This document shows positions 12,239 to 22,600 of a stretch of 64,000 bases of DNA, one piece after another. The stretch spans positions 31,357,118-31,421,117 of the forward strand of contig OX442314.1 of the NCBI GenBank assembly GCA_949358305.1. The letters run 5' to 3'. Source of the DNA: Strigamia acuminata (taxonomy: Eukaryota > Arthropoda > Chilopoda > Geophilomorpha > Linotaeniidae). Each line of letters starts with the position of its first letter. Positions within the stretch are counted from its first letter, which is position 1. The notes under the pieces were generated by a model, which saw nothing but the letters and a program-made list of their open reading frames with translations, ran no database searches and was not told where the DNA came from. The position numbers and the translations under genes are program-made.

Positions 12239-12372
12239 GGACAATGTCCATTCTGTAGGGCATATACACTCTCTGGTCCGGACAATGTCCATTCTGTAGG
12301 GCATATACACTCTCTGGTCTGGACAATGTCCATTCTGTAGGGCATATACACTCTCTGGTCTGGACAAATGCC
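12239..12372. repeat. 41-bp minisatellite, just over 3 copies
   Basis: Units start GGACAATGTCCATTCTGTAG at 12239, 12280 and 12321, and a changed partial unit starts at 12362. The spacing is exactly 41 bp. Three overlapping minus-strand frames here are produced by the repeat. GGACAATGTCC itself is a perfect palindrome apart from its centre. Confidence 0.9.
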
Positions 12373-12420
12373 ACATGTTCGGACTAGAGAGTTAAAGAAA
12401 ATCAATTTCTGCTACATTAA

Positions 12421-12851
12421 CCCTTCCAACCCTGAGATGGGTCATTTTGTGACCTCGTTTTAAAAAAATCATTTTTTTTATAAGAAATAATTTTTTTTTT
12501 ATCTGATTTTTGCTGAATATTCCTTTGAAACATCACTAGACACGATACCACAGTTGAAATTTTTTTAATTTTTTAAGTTTTTCTATAATTTGAACTCAAA
12601 GTTCAACTGGGTCAAAAAAGACCCATCTTAGGAGTCCAAAGGTCATAAATGATGATCATCAGCAGGCTCCGCTAATGTCAATCATGTCCACCACGTCCAT
12701 ATGGCGTTCACTACATGTGTAGTTAATCTAACCCCATTGGCTAGATGTTAGGAATTCCCTAAAACCCGGATCTTGCGCATGCACAGAATCTGGGTCATAT
12801 AATGCCCATCTTAGGGAGAGATGGGAGGCAAATTCTTTCGGGTTGGAAGGG
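12421..12851. mobile_element. piggyBac-like MITE with TTAA flanks
   Basis: 431 bp, flanked on both sides by TTAA (12417-12420 and 12852-12855). Termini are CCCTTCCAACCC and its reverse complement GGGTTGGAAGGG, a 12-bp perfect inverted repeat. The internal motif GATGGGTC/GACCCATC repeats in both directions. It has no coding capacity and lies inside the TA-flanked element 12184-13367. Confidence 0.8.
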
Positions 12852-13369
12852 TTAAAACAATTCAAAAATGCTGATTTTCTAATGAAACAAATTAGAAAAA
12901 GAAGTAAAAACACTAAAATTTTAATGAAATTTTAATTTATTGCAGGGTTCACAAGAGTTGGAAAAGGAAATTTGCATAAAGGTACCGTTGCGCCATGTGC
13001 ACATATGTTACGTTCATGTCCACGTTCGTGAACACATGCAACAGTACCTTTTCCAACCTTTTTCAACCTTTTCCAACCCTTGTAAACGTGCAATAAATTA
13101 AATTTTTATTTAAATTTTAGTGTTTTTAATTTGGTTTCTAATTTGTTTCATTAGAAAATCGGCATTTTTGGTTTTTGTCCGGACTACACAGCGATTTTTG
13201 CCTATACGGGACGCATCGCTTGGTCCGGATTCCGGAAGGGGGAGCTGTCCAGACCACAGAGCAAATTTAGGATTGCTCCTGATTGGTTGGGTCCGGGCCC
13301 CGGCAAACTTGTCCAGACCACACAGCTGTCCGGTCGGTACTATGTCCGGGCTACGCAGCCTACACTGTA

Positions 13370-13630
13370 GTTAACCCGTCTAAACAGTGGCCGTTTAGGA
13401 GTTGTCGGGAAATAATGGCCCTGTGGCCCCCGGATACCCCACTGTCGGGCGCAGCAAAAAAATACAATGGTCAAAGTGCAATGACCAAGGAAAGGAATTA
13501 AATCTGCAAGAATAATCAAATTCTTGCAAAAATAATCCCAGGATCCTAAACTGGGTCCCCCAAAAGAACTTAAATGTAACAATATAATTTCGACAGGGAA
13601 GGCGAAAAAAATGAGAAATTTGAGAAAATA
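13370..13630. other. Short unassigned spacer
   Basis: Between two mobile elements. No gene, repeat or signal is recognised. Confidence 0.4.
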
Positions 13631-13638
13631 AAAGAGGT

Positions 13639-14189
13639 TAGGGTTTTGGTACCGGGAAACCGGGGTACCGATTTACCGGGGATCCCGTTGAGAAATCACG
13701 GTACCGGGAACCGGGAAATTGGAGCAAAAACCGGTTCCGTCAAAAATTCGTTGCTAAAACGTCATTTTCGTCATTGAAACGTTACATTTTGTAACGTTTC
13801 AATGATGAAAATGGCTACAAATGGTCATTGTTAACAAAAGATGGTTTGAAATAGTCATTTTTTATCAAAAACTGCCATTTTTAACGGAAAATGGCTATTT
13901 TTCACGAAAATCGGGCATTCTTGATCAAAAACTGCCATTTTTGACGGAAAACGGCCATTCTTGACGAAATATGGCCACTTTTGATAAAAAAAATGGCCAT
14001 TTTTACAATGAAAAATGGCTAGAAATGGCTAAAAATGGCCATTTTTGACAAAAAACGGTCATTTTTTGTCATTTTTCGTCGCCTCTCGCCTTTTTTTTTT
14101 GGTCCCGGGAGTACCGATTTCCCGGGAGTACCGGCTATTTTGGTACCGGGAACCGGGAATTCTAAAAAGGCGGGAAAACAGAAACCCTA
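13639..14189. mobile_element. hAT-like MITE with repetitive core
   Basis: 551 bp flanked by the 8-bp duplication AAAGAGGT (13631-13638 and 14190-14197), the hAT size. Ends are TAGGGTTT and AAACCCTA. Next to each end are GGTACCGGGAA-type units, and the core (13740-14090) is a degenerate series of AAAATGGCCATTTTT-like self-complementary units. No transposase is present. Confidence 0.85.
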
Positions 14190-14197
14190 AAAGAGGT

Positions 14198-15190
14198 GAA
14201 TTAAACACAATTCACAGTCGATTCGCTGTTGCGCACTCCGGGGTGCGAATAAATTGCGGTAAAATCCTCGCAAAAATTGGCTGGCAAACGTCTGCCACTT
14301 CGTACAAGTCGTACGGTTATTTATCAAGTTGAAAATCGATGAAATCTGGAAAAATAATACAGAAATGTCACTCAAAAGTTCAAATACAGTTAAATAACGC
14401 TGGGAATCGACGGAAATGTCCGCACAATGAATCAAAACGTTGAAAATCGTCGTGGCATACACACGGCCGCCTCGTGTTCGTGTTCGTACTCCGAGCGAAC
14501 ACGGGAAAATCACGACGAAAAGTACACAAAAATCGACGAAAACACTCACTAATCGCGTAAATAACACGCATAATCCAAAGCACAAGTAGATTCCGGTCGA
14601 ACACGCACGAAAACTCGGTGAAAAACGACGAACTCGGCGCATCGCGATTAGGCACTTTGGCGGCGATCATCGGCAAAAATTGACGTAAATAAATTCCGAA
14701 AATTACTCACACTTGCTGAATAAAGCCTGCAGAACACCCACGAAAATTTGCAGCGTTGAAAACCGATGCAAAACGGTGAAAAACCATCAAAATCGTCGGG
14801 CGAGCGGGCGAGAAGATGCGAGGTCGGCCATTTTGTCCAGAAGCATGCAGTGGATAAGCGACGAGCAGTGTCGTCTCGGATCAATGACAGCTCTCAAAAG
14901 CAACAAATTCGAACTTACAGCGATGAAATACACCTTAGTCCTCTGCTACCATGTTGTATTTAGGGAAGATAAGAAGCAAAAGTGGTAAAATCCATCAGGA
15001 GTTTTATTCACATGCACTTGGGTGAAAAACAGAAAACGTAAGCAATCATAAGCAATGATAAAACGAGATACAGAGTCGGGTTAATGGAAATCCCGACGAC
15101 ACAGTCTAAACTATACAAAACTATGGGATCTCATATGATCCATTCGGAAACGATGTTTACAAAATAAGAAACACATAAATATCAAACATT
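14198..15190. other. Unassigned DNA between mobile elements
   Basis: Short minus-strand frames at 14187-14884 have low-complexity or hydrophobic content without a known domain. If the primer site at 14939-14951 belongs to the broken Copia element, this would be its leader. Confidence 0.35.
14939..14951 (-). promoter_or_regulatory. Possible initiator-Met tRNA primer site
   Basis: On the minus strand TGGTAGCAGAGGA matches the complement of the 3' end of animal initiator tRNA-Met over 13 bases. The adjacent bases on the right begin TGTTGTATT on the plus strand, which suits an LTR edge. The orientation fits the Copia gag at 12037-11305. No second LTR copy was found, so this stays tentative. Confidence 0.35.
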
Positions 15191-15214
15191 AATGCAAACA
15201 TCGAGAATAAACAA

Positions 15215-18017
15215 CTATAAATCAATCTCGGGGAACAAAAAGGCCAACAGTTCTCCCATATCATCTACTTCCTGTACCAATCTCGCTGTTGGCCTCGTTG
15301 GTATTTTTGGAGGAGGATGTGGCGTTTGTCCACTGTCTTGGTTTCTATTACCGCTATTATCTGGCCTGCTATCGCAGTAATTCGTCAAGAGCTCTCTGCT
15401 CTTCTGGTGGCAAATACTTTGCATAGCGATCATCAATATACATCTAATTATCACGCATGAATTGGGTTAATTTCTCGAATGAACTTGCCATTGGAGCACC
15501 CACCATAGTCAATACCTTTTCAGAGAATTCTGTTAGTCCCAGTCGAATTTGTCTATCTGCTGGGAAATCGCCAACATTATTCCGTTTGATGCAAATATGA
15601 CCGCAGATTCTCTTCCAGCATCTATTGCAGATTATCCCAGTAGCTTACGAGGGTTGCATGCAATTCGCCATATTCTTTCATGAATTCTCTGACAAAAGCA
15701 TCCCAATGCGGAAATTGGTGTTCATAAAACCAATTTGCGGCTCCTCCTGTCAGCATCTTGATAGGCTTGTAGGCGCCGGACATCAACGAAAAGGAACTGA
15801 CACTCGATTTAAACGGTGCGGGAACTCGCATTATGCGACCGCCATCTTTATTCATCGTGATGAAGAGAGAGAACATAAAAGCGCACCTCTTTCGAGGCTA
15901 CAAAGCTTAAAGGTAGAACAAATCATTGTTAACAAGCAATGATTTGTCCTTTACATGATAAACAATAAAGGAGGAGCAAATAATCGATAAACAACTTAAA
16001 AGCAATGGAATAACTAAACGAATATTGCTCATTTGAGCGGACGACGAGAAGGCACATCTTTACAAGTAAATAAACTAGTTGCGGCACATAACAAGCAAGG
16101 TAAAAAAAAAAACGGGATCAACTAGTTTAACTAAGTCACAGCAAAGTAAAGACATGCACGTTGCATTTAGCCATAAATATGCAACTAATAAATCTCAAAC
16201 AGTTGGGCATTTCCCAACACATCTTAGGTATTATCTTTTTTAATGCATCGTAAGGATCTACCTTGTGACATCTAATGACTTGCATTACTTCGTCTAGGAA
16301 TTGTGTTCCTGCAAGCCAAGAACTGTCAAGCATATCTGGGGTTATTCGGTCCCATTTAATTTGACTTGTTGCGGCTTAACAATGTATCCAATTTGACGTA
16401 CAGTACTTCCGAATTTGTTTCTGCAGAACTTCCTCCATTTCTTGTGATCTGGACGGAATTTTTGATAGACGTTTGTCGATCTGCCTTTCAATACAGGGTG
16501 GTCAGAAAGTCTGGTTCTATGTAAATAATTCCCAAACTGTTCTAGATGTTGATTCAGCAAAATTATTGTAAGAATAGTATGTCGGGGGAAATCCAATTAT
16601 GACATCCAACTTGACCTCAGAGGTCATCTTTAAGGTCATCCACATTGTAACTCGAGAACCGTGACAGATAGAGAGAAAAAGTGAATCAAAAAGTTGTAGA
16701 GGACCATCTAATTAGTCTAGAACTGTTCTTAAAAAAATTATCTCTTACCGAAAAGTTTTGAGAAAAAAAGGTTTGAAATGTTAGTCTACTCAGCTTTGTA
16801 ACCTAAAACAATCATGTTGGAATGTATTTCCAAAATAAATTATTTCTTTTCTTTTGTGTTTCCTCTCTTCCACTTACAAGTATGACCAAATAAAGCGTCC
16901 TAATTGAGGCTTAGCTTGGTTGCCTCAATAGTTTTAGGTTACAAAGCTGAGTTACAATGCTGAGTATAGTAATGTTTCAGACCTTTTTTCTCAAAATTTT
17001 TCAGTAAGAAATAATTTTTTTAAGAACGGTTCTAGACAAATTGGATGATGCTCTACAACTTTCTAATTCATCTTTTTGCTTTATCTGTCACGGTTCTCGA
17101 GTTACAATGTGGATAACTTTGAAGATGACCTCAGAGGTCAAATTGGATTTCATAATTGGATTTCCCCCGACATACTACCCTTAAAATAATTTTGCTGAAT
17201 CAACATCTAGTACAGTTTGGGAATTATTTACATAGAACCAGACTTTCTGACCACCCTGTATATTCTTGCCACTGCATTGCATTATCCGTTGGACCAGGAA
17301 TATTAGCAGATGGTGGTGGGTCTCTGTGTTGAGAATAATCAAATCGTTCTTGTCGATTTCCGCTACGACTCGCGTAATTGGCGTTATCGCGCTGGAAACG
17401 TTCAGATTCAGAATATTTCCAATCTTCTTGCCGATATCTCGATCTGCTTGGAGAATTTGCACGTTGTCTATTCCATTCCTGCTGATGTGCATAATCTTCT
17501 TGTTGACGTGAATATTCTCCATGTCGTGATTCATTACGTCCATACGAGTCCTCTTTACGTCTTGAGTATTTGTCATGGTATTGTCTATCTCTTTGGTTGT
17601 GACGATACTCTTCTTCTCGACGTGGGTCATTGCTGTAACGATATTCATCTCTGTGATGTCTATCGTCACCTTGACGATTCCTTTGACGTTGTTCATCATT
17701 TCATTACGATAATATTTGTCTCTTCGTCATTGTTCTTCTCTTTGGCGCTTGTCAGTGCGATGTTGCTCGTCTGCTCGACGTTGTTCGTCTGTTCGACGTT
17801 CGTCCGCTCAGCGTTGTTCGTCCGCTCGGCGTTGCTCATCAGTATGATGTCGCTCGTCTCTTTGACGTTGCTCGTCGGTGGTACCAATGTCGTGACCATC
17901 GACCCCCTCTACCAAGGTGAAGGACGGGAGGGTTGTCACCCCGTCCGGCCACAGGAGGGGCCCTTCGGTCAGGTAGGTGAGCTTGCGTCTGGGTGATGAC
18001 AGTGTGGGGGCGACCAA
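15215..18017 (-). pseudogene. Decayed gag-like gene, split by a MITE
   Basis: Minus-strand coding remains in several phases. From the right: DEQRRADEQR-type charged repeats (17700-17900), an Arg/Tyr/Glu-rich tract (17300-17690), then, beyond the MITE 16494-17258, KFRPDHKKWRKFCRNKF (near 16440) and a 65-residue frame (16136-16333), then GGAANWFYEHQFPHWDAFV (15650-15740), which resembles the Trp-rich middle of Retrotrans_gag proteins, and last KYLPPEEQRALDELL near 15400. Stops and phase changes separate the parts. A Gypsy-type gag remnant is my best reading. A fast-evolving host gene is possible. Confidence 0.45.
16494..17258. mobile_element. TA-flanked CAGGGTGGTCAG MITE
   Basis: 765 bp with long inverted arms. 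The left arm starts CAGGGTGGTCAGAAAGTCTG, and the right arm ends with the complement at 17258; TA flanks at 16492-16493 and 17259-17260 fit Tc1/mariner. There is no transposase. Its arms contain GTTGTAGAGCATCATC- and AAGGTCAT-like blocks that also occur in the 1221-bp elements at 29997 and 53825, so they are diverged relatives. Confidence 0.88.
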
Positions 18018-18019
18018 TC

Positions 18020-18600
18020 CGCTGTTTTCAGGCGTTGTTTCTCGGCGACTGTGATAGGTAGAGTGACCGGAAGAAGTAAGGATGAAGGATGCGAAGTCCT
18101 AAGAGGAACCACCTGAGTCGAACTGGTGTCTAGGATCTTTCCGCCCAACAGACCTGTGGAATATGTGGATGACAACGAAAACGAGGGCAAGACGAGGGTG
18201 CGTGTCACGGTCTTGGTCACTGTGATTCTGGCCAGGGATCCACGGATCACGTTTGAGCGGATACCATCTTTCCCCGCGACGACTGTTTCGTATACTCGAG
18301 CGAGCAAGGACAGAATGACGCTCATAATGCCCAACCACACCAATCTTCGGGCAACTGCGAGTACGATCCTTATTAACTAGAAAAAATTATGTAAATGGTG
18401 GGGCAGGGAAGAAATGTAAATCGAGACAAAACAGAGAATATAGAACAAGGACGAAAAGTGAAGAATGGAGAAGTGATTTAAAAAAAAAAAAGAACTTACG
18501 GTTGCCCGGGGAATCTGGCCCCGTCGTTTGGCTCCTGACGTAAAATACGTATCTTCCTTCGTAGCTGTCAAGGAGGTACTGGTGGACGGGGTTTGTCTTG
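18020..18600. other. Unassigned DNA
   Basis: A 124-codon minus frame (17969-18343) begins with a hydrophobic, signal-like stretch (LGIMSVILSLLARVY) but has no recognised domain and no support beyond being open. The rest is AT-rich. Confidence 0.3.
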
Positions 18601-18604
18601 CACT

Positions 18605-19137
18605 TCAATAATATTCCATCCCAGCCGGTCGGATATTAGGCAACGGTCTTCCCCCGAATGTTACTGACTCTCTTTGTAGTTCCACCTCTTCTTTTCGCTG
18701 TTTCCATTCCTCTCGTAAGCGTACGAATCCTTGGTCGACAGTTTCTCCGTGGTCCAACGCTTGTCTCACCAAATTGCTCCGGAGCAGGACTGGATCATAC
18801 AAAATGGAGAGCCAGTTTTTGAGGAGCTCTCTTGTCATATTCATCGGTGCTATCCACAGTAAACTAACTGCGGTGAAAGCTGCTTCGTGCGTTGTGAAAA
18901 CGTCTGGATATAGTAGTCGCTGCATGATTTTCATTGTGACTTTCTGAAACTTTTGTAGCCTTGCCTCGGTCTGCTCTGCTAAAGGCCATTCCAGAAACTA
19001 CATTGCTCTCCGCTGCAACTCGAAGATGGCTTCCCTCAACTGAGCCAGCTGGTATGTGTCTAATCTTTGTTGGAAAACTTCTTGTGTTTCGGCCGAAATT
19101 TGTTTGTATTGTCCCCACATCTCGTAAAAATTTTTAT
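18605..19137 (-). pseudogene. Unknown helical protein, one internal stop
   Basis: A minus-strand frame runs from the edge of the second BEL element to 18605. It has one internal TAG near 19000 and otherwise even, coding-like composition (IRADLIISTITRHARY near 19185-19140, FQQRLDTYQLAQLREAIFEL near 19090-19030, then FTTHEAAFTAVSLLWIAPM). It is rich in predicted helix and in Glu, Arg and Gln. It may be the N-terminal part of the gag-like gene on its left, since strand and order agree. I do not recognise a family. Confidence 0.35.
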
Positions 19138-19208
19138 AGGTAATATACCGAGCGTGACGTGTAATTGTCGAGATAATTAGGTCAGCACGAATCTTCTTGC
19201 CTAATGGG

Positions 19209-19591
19209 TTTCGAGACTTCGAAATAATCCAGCTGCGATTGCAGCACGCACAAATAACAATTCGAGGTATAAAATGTTAAAACTAATTTAATCGATGATA
19301 GAAATTCTAATGAGAAGGAAACGCGTGGTATTGCGAGTCCTTGTACAAAAAAAGATGGTGGTCGACCCAAAAAACGGGGTCGACATCCGGTCAGCAAGGA
19401 CCGGTCACTCAATTTACATACTAGAGGGCTCTTTTAACAGCCCTCGATAATAATAGCAAATTTCAGTAATTCAAACACTTGTAACAAATTCAATACTCAA
19501 TAAATTCAAAGTAAACAAACATTTCGACTAATTTAAACTAACATAAAAATTAAATCAACATTTAAAAACATTTAAATCAACAGATTTTACA
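19209..19591 (-). repeat. 3' LTR of the intact BEL element
   Basis: 383 bp, no difference seen from 24921-25303. On the minus strand it begins TGTAAAATCTG and ends CGAAGTCTCGAAA, so the outer TG is present but the CA end is not. Confidence 0.95.
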
Positions 19592-19629
19592 CTGCCGGGG
19601 GAACATGACAAAAATCACGACAAACAATC

Positions 19630-22600
19630 TCACTCCGACACCTCCAACGAACAAAGTCTTTGTACTGGTCTTCTCAAAATTTTCCCGCCGGGTAGCAATA
19701 GCTTGCACGAACGAATTTTTCCGTCTCTTCCGACGAATGTCTCGAAAACTTTTGCCGTCTTCCAAGTTAAACGAGGTTGCCCTTGTTCCTGGATAAGGAC
19801 TAAATCTTCGACTTGAATCTCTCTAGAGGCACGTACGTGTCGAAATTCCCTCAATTCGACCAAATATTCATGCGACCATCGTCGCCACAGCAAATTTATA
19901 AGTCTTTGTCGTAGCTTCCATCGTTTTACAAGTTCTGGCCTCTTCGAATTATCGACTCGACATTCTGAACTGTAGATATCCGGCAAACTGGTAATTCTTG
20001 TTCCGATTAAGAAATGTGACGGGGTCAGTGGTTCTCGCTCTTCCGGATTGTCCGTCACGTAGGTTATTGGACGTGAATTGATCACCGCCTCAACCTCAGT
20101 TAGTACGGTGGTGAGCTCCTCGAAACATAATGACGATCGACCGAGAACCTTCTTGAGACTGAGTTTGACGGTTTTGACGAGGCGCTCCCAGAAGCCACCC
20201 CACCAAGGCGCCAATTCAACAATAAACTTCCATTGGATCTTGTGTTGTGACAAAAATCCTTGTAATTGTTCGCCCGAAAATTCGTTGATAAAAAGGGCCA
20301 AATCCTTTTCTGCCCTCTTGAATGTCTTGGCATTGTCCGAGTATACGATGCTCGGGATTCCTCTTCGCGAAATTAAACGTTTGAATGCCATAATAAATTT
20401 TTCCGTGGTCAGATCGGACACCAATTCGAGGTGGACTGCTCGTACTACCGCGCATGTAAATAGGGCGATATAGGCTTTCTCTCCATTTCGGGTGTAAAGC
20501 GGTCCTGCAAAATCCACTCCGATTATTTGAAATGGCGCTGCTCGATTGATACGATCCGCTGGAAGGAGTCCTATTGCTTGCGTCATTAGCTTTGCATTTA
20601 TTCGTCGACAGGTTATGCACTTCGCGACGAACGTCTTGACCAATTTTCTGGCGCGCTGGGCCCAATACCTCGACCTAAACTCTGCCAAGGTGTCGCCGAG
20701 TCCTCCGTGTAGTGCTCGCTTGTGGCAATCTTGAATTATCAGTCTTGTTAACGGCGAACTTGCATCCAGGATGATTGGAATAATGAAGTCTTTGGCTCCT
20801 GCATGATGTCGTATACGCGAATTAATTCGTAGCAATCCATTTTCGTCAACAGCTATTGACATTTCTGACAACGGGGAGTCTTTGTTCAGTTTTACTTTAT
20901 TCTGCAAGTTGTGCATTTCTTCCGTAAATTTTGAACGTTGCATAAAGCCAAACCAATAATTTTCTGCTTCTTCCACTTCTCTTGCTTTTATCGGACCAAC
21001 AAATGATTGTCGCTTCCTAGCATTGCGTACGAAACGTAGAATCCAAGCGGTTATTCGAATCCCTCGGTTCCAACTGCCAAACTTCTCAACGTCAAAAATC
21101 GGGTCCATTTTCTTTTGAGACCGAGTCAAATTGATTTGAATTTCGACTTCTTCGAATTCTTCGACATTGTCATCCGAATTTTCCAATCCCTGTGGCCAGT
21201 GAGTTTCGGATTTTTTCAACCACTCGGGGCCTTGCCACCATTCGACGTCCAGTAGTAATTTTTCAGCTTCCATGCCCCTCGTTAGTTTATCCGCAGGATT
21301 GACCTTCCCCGGGCAGTGTCGCCAGCGAGCGACGTCTGTATTGGCGCGGATCTCCCGGACGCGATTTGCAACGAATGGATTCGATTTCTTCTGCTGTTCA
21401 CGAATCCAGAAATAGGTGATTGAAGAATCCGTCCAGTAGAAAACTCGCTGAACACCCAAAACTTGAATTTTCGTGGCGATTCGCGACAACAACAAGGCGC
21501 TCATTAGTTCGAGCTTTGGCAGCGTAAGCGACTTTAAGGGGGCAACACGCGATTTTGACAGGCAAAGCGAGACGTCGACTGTGTGTCCATTCTTGGTTCG
21601 GACGTAGAGCACTACGCCGTAAGCCTTCGGGCTCGCGTCACAGAAAAAATGAAGTTCTTGCTGCGATTTGTCGTCTAAGTTCAGGCTGTAGGGACGTCCG
21701 ACAGAAATCTTTCGCAACAACACGATTTGTTCAAACCAATGGGCCCATTGTTTCGCAACGTCGGGGGGCAGGGCATTATCCCATCCAATATTTCGTGCCC
21801 ACAGCTCCTGGAACATCAGTTTTCCGATGATGGCAAAGGGTGAAGCGAAGCCCAAAGGGTCGTAAATTTTTGCAACTGACTGTACTATTTTTCTTTTCGA
21901 TCCCTCGCCAGCAACAATCTTTTCTTCTGCCCATTCGCCAATTTCTAACTGCAATGTGTCTGCAACGTAGTCCCAGACCAAACCCAGCACGGTGGTTTGG
22001 TGTTTGTCGGAGTCCATTAATTTGGAATCTTCGGGGATTTCTTTGGCGAAAATTTCACGTAAACGTTGGGAGTTCGAGTGCCATTTGCGGAGCGGCATGT
22101 GGGCTTTCATCATCAGTTCTCGCGCCTCGTGGAAAATCGTCAACACTCGTTCTTCGGTGCGCATGGAGTCGAGTAAATCGTCAACATAAAATTTTTCTTT
22201 GATTTGTTCAACGGTGTCGGGGTATTGTGTCTTCATCTCCTCCAGGTGTAACTGAATCGAGTCATTCAGCAGGTAGGGGCTCGAAGAAACTCCAAAGACC
22301 ACTCGAATTTGGCGCATAACTCGAGGGGTGAGGAAATCAAGCCCATTCCAATTTTCAGGTACCCACAAGAAACTCACGTAATTTCGGTCCTGGTGTCGTA
22401 ACAGCAACTGTAGAAATGCCTTCTCGATGTCGGATAAATACGCGATCAACTCTCTTCTGAACAACACCAATAGCTTTAAAATTTCGGGCAGCAAATTCGG
22501 ACCACTGTCCAAGCAGTCGTTTAACGACAATTCGTTTTTTCCCTTCGACGATGCATCAAAAACGATTCGAATTTTCGTGGTCGCGCGCTCTTCTCGTACG

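Larger units (their letters stand above)
12184..13367. mobile_element. Tc1/mariner-like palindromic element, non-autonomous
   Basis: Ends are inverted copies of AGTGTAGGCTGCGTAGCCCG (left from about 12185, right reverse complement ending near 13366), flanked by TA (12182-12183 and 13368-13369). There is no transposase. Inner parts are inverted too: TTTCTAATGAAACAAATTAG near 12877 faces its complement near 13137. It carries a 41-bp minisatellite and a piggyBac-like MITE. Confidence 0.7.

Noticed and set aside
12239-12372. Regular 41-bp repeats, CRISPR-like at first sight
   Set aside because: The units are contiguous and have no unique spacers. The setting is eukaryotic. It is a minisatellite.
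17310-17996. 228-codon plus-strand frame
   Set aside because: It is the antisense of the charged gag-like tract on the minus strand; its Val/Leu/His/Asp composition is the mirror of Arg/Asp/Glu/Gln repeats.
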